Shown piece by piece: positions 43,258 through 51,431 of a stretch of DNA of 63,524 nucleotides (its first letter is position 1; each line of letters begins with the position of its first letter). Position numbers and translations under genes: made by a program. The notes under the pieces were generated by a model. That model ran no database searches, had not been told where the DNA came from, and saw only the letters and a program-made list of their open reading frames with translations. Origin of the DNA: Rhodospirillales bacterium 70-18 (GTDB taxonomy: Bacteria; Pseudomonadota; Alphaproteobacteria; Acetobacterales; Acetobacteraceae); assembly GCA_001899585.1 (NCBI GenBank), contig MKWE01000024.1, positions 13,882 to 77,405 on the forward strand. Reading direction: 5' to 3'.

Positions 43258-43599
43258 TCAGTCCTCCTGCCGCTTCTTGGAGGGCTGGACGGTGGTGAGC
43301 ACCCAGGCAGAACCGTCGTCACCGGCGCGGAAGAGATTTGCGCGAAACGTGCCGCCGAGTAGCGGGCTGTAGATCGTGATCGAGACGAACTCGCCGGCCC
43401 GTTCGCCGACATGGATCCAGCCCGCGCCGATATCGAGGCCGTCTTCGTCACCGAGCAGGACGCGGTATTTCGGGGCGTTCTCGGTGTCCGAAGGTTCGGC
43501 AGGAACGAGGGTGATTTCCTCTTTGATGCCGAGCGTTCGGAACTCGCCTTCGAAGCCCGCTTCCGTGCGCGTGAACTGTCCGATCTGGGCCATGGTCAT
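43258..43599 (-). CDS. DUF736 protein
   Basis: A 113-residue acidic beta-rich protein (MAQIGQFTRTEAGFEG start; ATG at 43599 or 43593). DUF736 proteins are frequent in alphaproteobacterial conjugative elements and plasmids near traF and relaxase genes; function unknown. It lies in the traF-SLT-rlxS stretch. Confidence 0.85.
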   Translation of the reverse strand: MTMAQIGQFTRTEAGFEGEFRTLGIKEEITLVPAEPSDTENAPKYRVLLGDEDGLDIGAGWIHVGERAGEFVSITIYSPLLGGTFRANLFRAGDDGSAWVLTTVQPSKKRQED

Positions 43600-43638
43600 G
43601 GTCTCCTGTGCTGCGGTGGGATTGCGAAGGACGCGCGC

Positions 43639-44184
43639 TCACCGCGTTGGCGCGCGCCAGACGAAGCGACCGTCGCCGTCCTCGTCGGTGAAAAGCGGGG
43701 TGGCCCGGCCGATGACCGCCGCGGCGGGAAACGGGCCGAAGTAGCGGCCGTCGAGGCTGTCGGCGGCTTCGAGGTTCATGAGGAAAAGTTCGCCGCCGCC
43801 GATCACGCGGCAGCCCCGCCAGATCGGCAGGTCGCGGCCACGGCTGTCGCGGTCGCGGGCCTCGCCGAGCGGAACGTCGTCGACCGTGATGGCGCGACCA
43901 TCGCGGCAAACGCGCTGTCCCGGCAGGCCGACGACGTGCTTGAGGATCGGCACGTCGCGGCCGACATAGCCGCGTTCGACCATGAAGGAGGCGAATGGCT
44001 CGGGCGGCATGACAGCGACGAGATCCGGCACCTCGATCCGCCCGGTCGGCGAGACCGTGTAGAAGCCGACCGGCGCGCTCGCCGTCGCGTTCCAGATGAG
44101 TTTCAGCGGGATCGGCGTGGCGCTGGCTGCGGCGATGCCGAGCACGGCGACGGATGTCGCCGCGAGGTAGCCGAGCCGCGTCAT
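43639..44184 (-). CDS. traF: TraF, S26-family conjugal peptidase
   Basis: A 181-residue membrane protein: N-terminal helix (GYLAATSVAVLGIAAASA), catalytic Ser region SAPVGFYTV and catalytic Lys region ILKHVVGLPG, as in RP4 TraF, which processes and cyclises TrbC pilin. It overlaps DUF2840 (ATGA), tying pilin processing to the partition operon. Confidence 0.9.
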   Translation of the reverse strand: MTRLGYLAATSVAVLGIAAASATPIPLKLIWNATASAPVGFYTVSPTGRIEVPDLVAVMPPEPFASFMVERGYVGRDVPILKHVVGLPGQRVCRDGRAITVDDVPLGEARDRDSRGRDLPIWRGCRVIGGGELFLMNLEAADSLDGRYFGPFPAAAVIGRATPLFTDEDGDGRFVWRAPTR

Positions 44185-44699
44185 CGCCCGATCTCCCGCC
44201 GGCGGAGCCAGGCTTGATGGCGCTCGGCCGTGTACGGGCGCGGCATCTCGCCGGCTTTCATCCAGTGCGCGACGTGCCGCCAGTGATCGGGATCGGCTTC
44301 CGCGGGATCGATGCCGAGGGCCTCGATGCCGTCGACATGGCGAAGCACGTCCTCGACCTTCGGCCAGCTTTCGATCTTCAGCAGGATGTCGCCGCCAGGA
44401 CGCACGAAGGGGAGCGTCTGGAAGGGCTCGCCACGGTCGACCGCGCGCACGATGTCCAGGCGCGAGATGATCGTTCCGTACTCATTCGCCGCCCAGCGGA
44501 CGAGGCAGAAGATCGTACCGGGCGCGAAGCCGACCACTCTATGACGGCGGTCGAGCTTCTGCTCGTAGCTTTCGCGGCCGAACCTGATCCAGTTCTCGAT
44601 GCGCTTCTCGATCCAGGTGAGTTCGACGAGCGTGGTGAACGCGGCTGGACCGTCCGGCAACGGACGGCCGCCGATGCGGAGCGCCGCATTGCCGGTCAT
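44181..44699 (-). CDS. DUF2840 protein
   Basis: A 172-residue soluble protein (LTTLVELTWIEKRIENWIRFG near the N terminus). DUF2840 genes regularly sit between traF and parA in alphaproteobacterial ICEs. Function unknown. It overlaps both neighbours by 4 bp. Confidence 0.82.
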   Translation of the reverse strand: MTGNAALRIGGRPLPDGPAAFTTLVELTWIEKRIENWIRFGRESYEQKLDRRHRVVGFAPGTIFCLVRWAANEYGTIISRLDIVRAVDRGEPFQTLPFVRPGGDILLKIESWPKVEDVLRHVDGIEALGIDPAEADPDHWRHVAHWMKAGEMPRPYTAERHQAWLRRREIGR

Positions 44700-44950
44700 G
44701 GTGTGTCTCCTTGGGTGTCGGGGAATTCGCGCTCGAACAGCTCGCGCAGCATGTCGGCGACGGTGACGCCGCGGCTGAAGGCGGCGATCTTGATCCGGCC
44801 GCGCAGCTCAGGCGTGATGTCGATGGTGAGCCGGGCCGTGAAGGTCACGGCTGCGCCATTGCGTGGCGGAAGCGCGTCACCCGCTTTGATCCAACCGTCC
44901 GCATCGGCGGGACGCTGCGCGAAGCCGCGCTTTTCGGCGGGGGCCGTCAT
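44696..44950 (-). CDS. Ribbon-helix-helix partition-associated protein
   Basis: An 84-residue protein with a basic, unstructured N terminus and a C-terminal ribbon-helix-helix (TFTARLTIDITPELRGRIKIAAF). The form is like ParG/CopG partners of ParA. It may bind the centromere or autoregulate the operon. It overlaps both neighbours by 4 bp. Confidence 0.78.
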   Translation of the reverse strand: MTAPAEKRGFAQRPADADGWIKAGDALPPRNGAAVTFTARLTIDITPELRGRIKIAAFSRGVTVADMLRELFEREFPDTQGDTP

Positions 44951-45705
44951 GACGCGCCTCCGTCATGGAACGGCAGCACGGTGGCGATGCGGGCGCGGGC
45001 GCGGTCGGCCATCGTGGGGTCGATCTCGCAGCCGATATAGCGCCGGCCGGAGAGCCGGCAGGCTTCGCCGCCGGAACCCGAGCCGGCGAACCAATCGCCG
45101 ACCAGGCCGCCTTCCGGGCAGCTCGTGCGGATAAGGATTTCGAGGAGCGCCGACGGCTTTTCAGTCGGGTGGATCGCGCGGCCGTGGCAGTTGCGCAGGT
45201 AGATGACCGACCGCATGAGGCGCGGCCCGCCGTCGTGGCTGACATAGTGGCCAGCATCAATCTGGCCGGTATGGGGCGGACGCTGCTTGCGTCGAACGGT
45301 CCGGGCTGTCGCGTCGGGCGTGGTCTGGACGTCGTTGTAGATGTCGCGCCAGGGCGTCTCGGCCGGATAGAACTGGACGGCCAGTTCATGCACGCGCTTG
45401 AAGCGGTCCGCATGGAAGCCGGTGCCGTTCTGCTTCTCCCAGACAATCTCCTGGGCGAGCCGCAGGCCAGCGTCGGCGAAGCGGTCGGCGGTTGCCATGA
45501 AGCTGCGCAGCGAACCGAAGACCCACATCGAGCCGGTTAGGGCAAGCGCCCCGCGAGCGAGCGCCAGCCAGCCCTCGACGCGGCGATCCCAGGCGAGCGA
45601 TGTGTCCCCGTAAGGGGGATCGGCGAGGATCATGTCGAACGGGCCGCGCGCCGGCATGCGGTCGCGGCAGTCTCCGGACAATATGATTTCGGGAAGAACC
45701 GTCAT
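44947..45705 (-). CDS. Beta-class DNA methyltransferase
   Basis: A 252-residue N6-adenine or N4-cytosine methyltransferase: catalytic motif ADPPYGDTSLAWD near residue 28, and SAM motif WFAGSGSGGEACR near the C terminus (order typical of the beta class). No restriction endonuclease is adjacent, so it is an orphan enzyme within the partition operon. It may protect element DNA or mark replication. The start at 45705 is chosen for the ATGA overlap with parA. Confidence 0.88.
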   Translation of the reverse strand: MTVLPEIILSGDCRDRMPARGPFDMILADPPYGDTSLAWDRRVEGWLALARGALALTGSMWVFGSLRSFMATADRFADAGLRLAQEIVWEKQNGTGFHADRFKRVHELAVQFYPAETPWRDIYNDVQTTPDATARTVRRKQRPPHTGQIDAGHYVSHDGGPRLMRSVIYLRNCHGRAIHPTEKPSALLEILIRTSCPEGGLVGDWFAGSGSGGEACRLSGRRYIGCEIDPTMADRARARIATVLPFHDGGAS

Positions 45706-46355
45706 GGCGCGGTCTTCCCGTTGCAAAGACGCTCGACCTCGGCCGCCAGCGCCGCGATCTCGCGCGCGGCGGGCGAACGCCGATTGATGTCCGAGGCGAG
45801 CCGCCCGGTCTGCGCGGCGTCAGCGAAGACGACGCGCTGGCCAATCGTTGTGGCGAGCACCGGCGGATCGTGGTCGGCCAGGGTCTCGGCGGTCTCGCGA
45901 GCGATGACAGTGCGGGCGCCGCAGCGGTTCAGCACGAAACGGGCGCCGAGTTGGGGCCGGTAGATGCGCGCCTCCGCCAGGAGCGCCAGCATCTCGGCGG
46001 AGGCCCAGCCATCGAGCGGCGACGGCTGCACCGGGATCAGCACGACGTCGGCGGCCAGCAGCGCGGAGCGCATGAGGCCGGCGACACGCGGCGGGCCATC
46101 GATGACAACGTGATCGACGTCACGCGCGAGTTCGGGTGCTTCGCGGTGCAGCGTATCGCGTGCGAGACCGACGACACCGAAGGCGCGCGGCAGGCCCTCG
46201 CGCGAGCGTTGCTGCGACCAGTCGAGCGCCGAGCCCTGCGGGTCGGCGTCGATCAGGGTCACGCGCTTGCCGCGCATCGCCAACTCGCCGGCGAGATGGA
46301 GGGCGAGCGTCGTCTTGCCGACGCCGCCCTTCTGGTTGAGGAGAGCGACGATCAT
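45702..46355 (-). CDS. parA: ParA-family partition ATPase
   Basis: A 217-residue protein with deviant Walker A LNQKGGVGKTTLALHLAGEL (about 6-25), VTLIDADPQGSALDWSQQ and the switch region VVIDGPPR. It helps segregate or stabilise the excised circular element. It overlaps repA and the methyltransferase by 4 bp each. Confidence 0.93.
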   Translation of the reverse strand: MIVALLNQKGGVGKTTLALHLAGELAMRGKRVTLIDADPQGSALDWSQQRSREGLPRAFGVVGLARDTLHREAPELARDVDHVVIDGPPRVAGLMRSALLAADVVLIPVQPSPLDGWASAEMLALLAEARIYRPQLGARFVLNRCGARTVIARETAETLADHDPPVLATTIGQRVVFADAAQTGRLASDINRRSPAAREIAALAAEVERLCNGKTAP

Positions 46356-47533
46356 CGGCGTCCTCCCGGCGGATCGAGAGGAAGACGGGGCGTCTCGGGA
46401 TCGATGGATGGAGAGGTTTCAACGCGGCGGCTTGCAGCCGTCTGTAGTGGCTCCGCCGGCGCGATCGGCGCGCTCTTCCTGGCGGTAACGCTGAGGCTTC
46501 TCGCGGCGCCGCGGATGAGGTTTTCCACATCGCGCGCGCGCTCTTCAAGGTTAGAGTCTATGTTAGACTCTAAGTTAAGGGCGCGATTTCGTGTGGGGTT
46601 TCTGTGCCTTACACCCTGTTTGGGTTCCTGATAGCACGAGCCTCGGGTTCCCGATAGCACGATAGTCCGGGTTCCCGATAGCACGAGGCTATCCACAGCT
46701 TGTCCACAGGCGGGCAGCGGCTCGAAGGCGAGCAGCAGGCGCCCGCCGATCTCGGCTTCGAGAAAGAGCCTGTAGCCGGGCAGCGGCTGACGCCGGATGA
46801 TGTCGCGCAGCTCGAAGGCAAAGCGCTTGAACGGCGATAGGCTGCCGGATTTCTGGTGAAGATGACGGAAGTCGAAGCGCCAGCCATCGCGCTGGCGGCC
46901 GCCATGCTTGCGCACCAGGCGGTAGAGCCAGCGGTCGAGGCCGCCCGTCAGATCGAAATAGGTGCGATCAATTGTGAGCACGAGCGCGTCATCGAGGACG
47001 GCCTGGTAGAACCAGTCCGGCACGATCAGCTCGATGCCCTCGGGCCGGCCGTTGCGGTCGGTGCGCTCCTGCCACTCGTTGATCCACGAGAAGCGATGAC
47101 GGCGGCCTTCCGCAGGCTGTCGGATCGAGGTGGAAACCGTCGTCGACTGCAGACGGTCGAGCGCGGCTTTCAGGCGCTGATAGTCGCGTGAGCTCGTGCC
47201 CCGGCCGACATAGGTGAGGATTTCGTAGGGCGTGGCGGCCATCAGCCGCGAGGTGCGAAGCCCGGTATCCCGGGCTTCGACGATCTGGCTCGCCGCCCAG
47301 ATCAGGATGTCGGCGTCCCAGATCGTGGCCATGCCATGATCGGGGACGGCCTCGACCCGGATCGTCACGTTGCCGGCGACGAAATCGATCGGAGCAACGC
47401 GATGGGTCTTGGATAGGGAGAAGAAGGGATAGGCCATGAGATCCTGCGCGTCTCGTGGCGCGAAGTCGCCGGGAAGCGCTCGGAACAGATCGAGCTGCCC
47501 GCGCTCCGAAAGGGATCGACGCCGCACCGTCAT
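46352..47533 (-). CDS. repA: Replication initiator RepA with an embedded iteron origin
   Basis: A 393-residue plasmid-type initiator with winged-helix domains (residues about 30-275; LTYVGRGTSSRDYQRLKAAL, DRTYFDLTGGLDRWLYRLVRKH). Residues about 282-304 are encoded by DNA iterons and read as a repeat (LVLSGTR, IVLSGTR). A disordered, Pro/Ser-rich tail follows. It supports autonomous replication of the excised ICE. It is first in the repA-parA-methyltransferase-RHH-DUF2840-traF operon. Confidence 0.9.
   Translation of the reverse strand: MTVRRRSLSERGQLDLFRALPGDFAPRDAQDLMAYPFFSLSKTHRVAPIDFVAGNVTIRVEAVPDHGMATIWDADILIWAASQIVEARDTGLRTSRLMAATPYEILTYVGRGTSSRDYQRLKAALDRLQSTTVSTSIRQPAEGRRHRFSWINEWQERTDRNGRPEGIELIVPDWFYQAVLDDALVLTIDRTYFDLTGGLDRWLYRLVRKHGGRQRDGWRFDFRHLHQKSGSLSPFKRFAFELRDIIRRQPLPGYRLFLEAEIGGRLLLAFEPLPACGQAVDSLVLSGTRTIVLSGTRGSCYQEPKQGVRHRNPTRNRALNLESNIDSNLEERARDVENLIRGAARSLSVTARKSAPIAPAEPLQTAASRRVETSPSIDPETPRLPLDPPGGRR
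46551..46573. repeat. AT-rich near-palindrome within repA
   Basis: TTAGAGTCTA (46551-46560) and TAGACTCTAA (46564-46573) form a 10-bp inverted repeat with a 3-bp centre about 50 bp from the iterons. It is the most AT-rich stretch nearby and could be part of the origin (unwinding or regulatory site). Confidence 0.4.
46622..46708. other. oriV: Iteron origin (oriV) inside repA
   Basis: Three near-identical 18-mers GGGTTCC(T/C)GATAGCACGA start at 46622, 46645 and 46669 (23-24 bp period, about two helical turns). They are followed by two DnaA-box-like nonamers, CTATCCACA (46689-46697) and TTGTCCACA (46700-46708), each one base from TTATCCACA. This is the layout of an iteron-type replication origin. 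Confidence 0.7.
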
Positions 47534-47551
47534 GAAGGAAGCCGGCCGCGG

Positions 47552-47833
47552 TCAGCGTGCGTAGCGGCCGAGCTGCGGCCCGGAGGGAATGACGTGGCGC
47601 TTCGCCGGCAGCACGGAGCCGCGCGGATCAGATGTCGACGTCACCGCGCCGCGAGCGGCCCAGGTTTCGAGATCGTCGATGGCATAGACGACGCGGCCGC
47701 CGAGCTTGCGATAGGCCGGGCCTGTTCCGTAGGTCCGGTGCTTTTCGAGGGTGCGCGCCGAAAGGCTGAGAAACTCGGCCGCTTCCTTGGTGCGCAGGAA
47801 GCGCGGCGGGAGAACGACGGGTTCATATGGCAT
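47552..47833 (-). CDS. rdfS: Excisionase-type winged-helix protein (RdfS-like)
   Basis: A 93-residue protein with an AlpA/MerR-like helix-turn-helix (FLRTKEAAEFLSLSARTLEKH, about 12-32) and wing (GRVVYAIDDLETWAA). Position directly downstream of the FseA-like gene and upstream of repA matches RdfS, the recombination directionality factor of ICEMlSymR7A. It promotes excision with the integrase, which is outside the window. The 141-bp upstream gap should hold the FseA-activated promoter. Confidence 0.78.
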   Translation of the reverse strand: MPYEPVVLPPRFLRTKEAAEFLSLSARTLEKHRTYGTGPAYRKLGGRVVYAIDDLETWAARGAVTSTSDPRGSVLPAKRHVIPSGPQLGRYAR

Positions 47834-47974
47834 GGATCGGACCTCCGTGGCGTTGGGGACGGCCGTCGCGGGTCAGCGGCGGACAACGACCACGGTGGCG
47901 GAGGAGAGCCGGCGAGTTGCAGGGCGAAGTTGGGGGGTATCGAATTCGCCCACCATGTAGAGAGCGAGACCGCG

Positions 47975-48746
47975 CTAGAACTGGCGTCGATGACGAAGAA
48001 GTTTTCGATAGCCACCCGCTATCATGGCGCGGGCATCGCGCAGGAGCGTCTTGATCTTGTGACGGACATCTGATGCCTGCCAGGCGTCGCGGTCGAGAGG
48101 AGCAATGTTGAAGATGACTTCGGCGATTTCCTGTTGCGTCGCCCCAGCGCGATAGCCATCGAACGCGCGGAGCATTCTGCGCTGGCGGGTCCGCTGCTGA
48201 CGTGTCAGCCGGGTATCGGGCGGAATCGCGCGGCCGTGCAAGGCCGAGAGGAAGCGATAGAGGGCTTCGAGCCGGTCGAATCCTTCTATACCGAGCGGGA
48301 CGGCGGCGACAGCAACGTTCCGTCCTTCGATGGCGCAATCGATGATCTGGAGACTTTGCCCGTTTCCGAGAGCAAAGCGAAACGCCGCTTCACCTTCGCC
48401 GAGTGGCAGGTCGTGTCGCCATGGCTCGTGAGCTTCACGAGAGAGGCTAGCGCCGAGAGCCGGCGGGGCCTCGGTCAGCACGACAACGCTCGTGTCTTCT
48501 TGTGGGAGCCAGAAAACCGGAGCGTCAGGGGGTGGGATCAGGGGATCGACGGCGAAATCGCAGCCCCCACCGCTGCCGTATCCGCTCGGTCTGTGGTTCA
48601 GACGCTACGCGACCGGAAGCTGAAGCCTCGAAATCTGCATCATAGGCGTCGTTGCGGCGTAGCCATTCCCAGGCGAGATCGGAAGCGGTTAGCCCATCCA
48701 GATGGTCATATTCCGAGGAACGCCAGATCGATGCGTCAGGTGTCAT
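47975..48746 (-). CDS. fseA: FseA-like excision activator, DUF6499 + DUF2285, +1 frameshift
   Basis: The first frame (48746 to 48525) encodes 73 residues of DUF6499 type (WRSSEYDHLDGLTASDLAWE). The DUF2285 domain is in the +1 frame and is open from the overlap to the stop at 47975 (ending GYRKLLRHRRQF). At codon 64 the sequence is CGA TTT CGC; slipping one base at UUU-C joins QRWGLRF to AVDPLIPPPDAPVFWLP without a gap, giving about 256 residues. In ICEMlSymR7A, FseA is made by a programmed +1 shift joining msi172 and msi171 and activates rdfS. Alternatives are two separate proteins (a GTG start exists at 48481) or a decayed gene. Confidence 0.78.
48555..48557 (-). promoter_or_regulatory. Predicted +1 slippery codon UUU-C
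   Basis: The minus-strand codon TTT (48557-48555) is followed by C, so the Phe tRNA can re-pair on UUC after a forward slip of one base. The zero-frame A-site codon would be CGC. Zero-frame translation stops ten codons later. Confidence 0.6.
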
Positions 48747-48852
48747 CGCTGATCCTCCCAGTTTCTGTCTAAGTCTTTGGAGAACTCACGATTCCTGTTT
48801 GGGTTGAGGTGCGGAAGTCATGCGCATGTCAATAGGTGATGCGCGCTGGGCA

Positions 48853-49173
48853 TCACCGTGGCGGCTTCTGTTGGCTCTCACGAACCAGTTCTCGATAGCC
48901 ATGCTCGGTCATCCAACGGGCGCGAGCGAGATGGGATTCATGAATCGAGCGGCAACGCTTGGGATCGCCATTAGGATCGAGACCAAACAAAATATGCACC
49001 GCCTCGCGCCAGTCAGCACCATCGCGGTCGGCGTCGAGCAGTCGCATATAGAGCTTCATGTGCTCGCGATCGTAAGATGTGAGCGTTTCGCTGAACGGTG
49101 GTTCGTCCAGAAACGTCTGCATCGCCTGTCCCATCAAGCCACCATAGTCGCGCGCGTCCTGCCCGTTAACCAT
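48853..49173 (-). CDS. DUF2285 protein (QseM-like antiactivator candidate)
   Basis: A 106-residue protein consisting of a DUF2285-type HTH variant (SYDREHMKLYMRLLDADRDG, DWREAVHILFG, SHLARARWMTEHGYRELV). In ICEMlSymR7A the DUF2285 antiactivator QseM binds FseA and blocks excision. Here it lies just upstream of the FseA-like gene and downstream of the XRE repressor, all on one strand. It could equally be a second activator domain protein. Confidence 0.7.
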   Translation of the reverse strand: MVNGQDARDYGGLMGQAMQTFLDEPPFSETLTSYDREHMKLYMRLLDADRDGADWREAVHILFGLDPNGDPKRCRSIHESHLARARWMTEHGYRELVRESQQKPPR

Positions 49174-49233
49174 CTCCGATAGAAGATAGCCTCGATTTTT
49201 GACAAGGATTTGGTAGCTCGGCGTCGAATTCCA

Positions 49234-49482
49234 CTACCGGGGAGAATTAGTCCTATTGTGTAGGAGCAACACTCCTTCGCCCTTGTCTGTCGAAAGGAGA
49301 ACAACCCCAGCTGACTCGAAAGCCCGGCGTACCTGATCGCGCGTAGACTCGTACACCTGGAGTCCGTTTTCGGACTCAAGGCGTTTGAGGGCGGTCAATG
49401 CTACTTGGGCCTTGTCAGCGAGCGTCTCCTGCGTCCAACCCAGCAGCGCGCGTGCGGCCCGTGATTGTCGGGCGGTGATCAT
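49234..49482 (-). CDS. XRE-family repressor (QseC-like)
   Basis: An 82-residue Cro/CI-type helix-turn-helix protein (SRAARALLGWTQETLADKAQVALTALKRLE) with a short C-terminal strand region. It precedes the DUF2285 gene. Its ATG and Shine-Dalgarno lie inside a perfect 20-bp palindrome, which suggests autorepression. By position it corresponds to QseC of ICEMlSymR7A (inference). Confidence 0.8.
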   Translation of the reverse strand: MITARQSRAARALLGWTQETLADKAQVALTALKRLESENGLQVYESTRDQVRRAFESAGVVLLSTDKGEGVLLLHNRTNSPR

Positions 49483-49493
49483 GCATGATCACC
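49474..49493. promoter_or_regulatory. Perfect 20-bp palindrome over the XRE gene start
   Basis: GGTGATCATG|CATGATCACC is an uninterrupted palindrome covering the ribosome-binding site (GGAGGTGATC on the minus strand) and the start codon at 49482. It is a likely operator, and could also fold in the mRNA to limit translation. Confidence 0.7.
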
Positions 49494-49693
49494 TCCCATT
49501 CGGACCTACGCGCACTCCAGAACTACGACTATTTTAGTCGTTCTTGGCTTTCTTCGCCACTGTGAAATCGCAGATAAGCGGTGCAAACCGCCTCTGCAAA
49601 CCGACTTTCGAAGGACGGCTGATTCGGTCGTTTCGAGTTGCTGCCGATCCGTCGGGCCGTTAGCCGGATGCTTCCGCTGTGGTTCCGCGCGAA

Positions 49694-49724
49694 CAAGAAA
49701 AGCCCGGCGGCTTGCGCCGCCGGG
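49694..49724 (-). terminator. Rho-independent terminator after ssb
   Basis: A 9-bp GC stem (49703-49711 with 49716-49724, loop TTGC) is followed on the minus strand by a T-rich CTTTTCTT stretch, 16 bp beyond the ssb stop. Confidence 0.8.
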
Positions 49725-49739
49725 TTCCCTGCTTCCCGC

Positions 49740-50141
49740 TCAGAACGGGATGTCCTCGTCATCGATGGACCTGCCGTCCTCGCTTTCCGTCTGCTTCGCC
49801 CGGCTGAGGAAGTCGACCGTCTCGGCTATAATCTCGCATCCGTAGCGGTCGTTACCCTGCTGGTCGGTCCACTTCGTGTAGTGGATGCGGCCGCGAACCA
49901 GAACCTTCATGCCCTTCTCGCAATACTCCTGGATCGTCTTGCCGAGGCCGTTGAAGGCGGTGATGCGGTGCCATTCCGTGTCCTGGACCCGGTAGCCGTT
50001 CTCGTCCCGGACTACCTTGCCTTCCGAGTACCGGGGGCGCGAGGTGGCCAATGTGAAGTGGGTGATCCGGGTGCCGCCCTGGGTGGAGCGGGTTTCGGGG
50101 TCCTGACCGATGTTGCCGGCGAGAATGACGATGTTCTGCAT
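49740..50141 (-). CDS. ssb: Single-stranded DNA-binding protein
   Basis: A 133-residue OB-fold protein (MQNIVILAGNIGQDPETRST; TEWHRITAFNGLGKTIQEYCEKG) with a short linker and the acidic tip DDEDIPF that recruits partners. It is shorter than chromosomal SSB, as is usual for element-encoded copies that protect the transferred strand. A hairpin leader lies 22-39 bp upstream. Confidence 0.93.
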   Translation of the reverse strand: MQNIVILAGNIGQDPETRSTQGGTRITHFTLATSRPRYSEGKVVRDENGYRVQDTEWHRITAFNGLGKTIQEYCEKGMKVLVRGRIHYTKWTDQQGNDRYGCEIIAETVDFLSRAKQTESEDGRSIDDEDIPF

Positions 50142-50852
50142 TGTAAGTCTCCGTTGCTTCTCGGAGGGACCATCCCTCCGACGAGACCCGGCCAAGGCCG
50201 TCGGGAGACTCCTGCACTGACGCCCTAGGCGGCAGCTTGACCCCCAAGGCCCCAGGTGGAGCGGGCAGCCGCGCCTGCGCGGCAACACGGCTGGGAGCTG
50301 CGGGGGTTGCCGGAGGAAACAGAACGGACTTAGGGGATCAGTCAGTCGGAGGGATTGGTGCCTCTGAAAGCACGAACACGGGGACGCACAGCAGAACCAT
50401 CGTCCTTGCCGGCAACAGCGAGGAGGCAGGCCCCATGGACCTGCGCCGCCTTCGAAAGACACCCGTTCATCTTTCCTTCCGGCCACCCGCGCCCTTCCTC
50501 GGACAGGCTGGACGGAACGAGAATAAAGAGGCTACCGGCTCGTAGACGCGGAACAGCGCCGCGTCGCCACTGTCGATGGCGGAAGGCTCGATCCACTCGA
50601 CCTGCGGAAAGGTTCGTGAAGGTGTCCGCGGCCGTATCCATTTTACGAAATGAATGAGCTCGCTGGCAGGGCCTGTCTACGGCCTGCAGACCTCACGCCA
50701 ACGACCGACTTCCCAAACCGGGCGAAGCGGGCCGAAAGCGAAGTATGGTGTGGGCAGCACTGTCGTGGCAGCCCATCAGTGCGGGAAATCCAAGCCCGGC
50801 GGCGCGAGCCGCCGGCTTTCTTCGCTGAGACCGGCGGATCGCGGCCGGCCCA
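50142..50852. other. Gene-free stretch with ssb leader hairpin
   Basis: About 710 bp without a supported gene. The ssb leader contains CGGAGGGA-CCA-TCCCTCCG (50162-50180) within longer complementary arms. Several open frames of 70-100 codons overlap each other here on both strands and none resembles a known family. A minus-strand stretch near 50525-50660 reads protein-like (VEWIEPSAIDSGDAALF) but has a stop just upstream and no start, so it may be a decayed gene. Confidence 0.5.
50796..50815 (-). terminator. Hairpin after the membrane-protein gene
   Basis: An 8-bp stem CCGGCGGC/GCCGCCGG with loop GCGA lies about 38 bp beyond the stop of the 50853-51269 gene. T-rich sequence flanks it on the plus strand (TTTC) more than on the minus, so it may act in either direction. 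Confidence 0.5.
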
Positions 50853-51269
50853 TTACCGAGAAAATATCGACACGCCGAGGGCGTTCAGATTGACCATGGC
50901 CGCGATGCCGATGAACAGACCGGCGCTGGCGGAAAGCAGATTGAGCATCAAGCCGGGGTCGATCGCGTTTTTCGCTACACCATGGATGAGCGCATAGCCG
51001 GCGATGACGGCCGGTACGGCGAAGACGGCGAGAGCGATCAGCCGCAGCGCCGGATTCCTGGCAAAGCCGAGAACCGCGAGTACGAGACCGATCGACAGCA
51101 ATGCTGCGCTAACGGCGGCCAGCCCCGACAGGAAGATGCCAGCTCCAGCGCCCCAGGCATATTGGGCGGCCGACAGGCCAACCATGAACGGCAAAGCGTA
51201 GATCGCGAGATTGTAGGCGAAGACACAGAAGGCGATCGTCAAGGAGATGGCGAGAAGGATGAGCGACAT
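50853..51269 (-). CDS. Small polytopic membrane protein, unknown function
   Basis: A 138-residue very hydrophobic protein with four predicted helices (LILLAISLTIAFCVFAYNL; AGIFLSGLAAVSAALLSIGL and others). The start at 51269 follows GGAGG at 5 nt; a GTG 12 bases upstream is less likely. No recognised domain. It may be a conserved passenger of the ICE maintenance region. Confidence 0.65.
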   Translation of the reverse strand: MSLILLAISLTIAFCVFAYNLAIYALPFMVGLSAAQYAWGAGAGIFLSGLAAVSAALLSIGLVLAVLGFARNPALRLIALAVFAVPAVIAGYALIHGVAKNAIDPGLMLNLLSASAGLFIGIAAMVNLNALGVSIFSR

Positions 51270-51431
51270 GGAAACCTCCACATGATCGGTTGAGGATCAC
51301 GACAGGCTGCCTGTAGATACGCTCCGCCTGCGACTATGCTACTTTTCCGGTTCTGCAAGGATGTTTCATAAGAGCCATCAACCTCTCCGATAGTCAATGT
51401 TGGCGGCTGAAACAGCCGCCAGAGGCGGCGC

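Noticed and set aside
49529-49762. 77-codon frame overlapping the ssb stop and its terminator
   Set aside because: It runs through the ssb terminator hairpin and has no recognisable domain.
50237-50893. Several overlapping short frames in the gap between ssb and the membrane protein
   Set aside because: Mutually overlapping on both strands, biased composition, no homology seen; one protein-like stretch lacks a start and meets a stop, so at most a relic.
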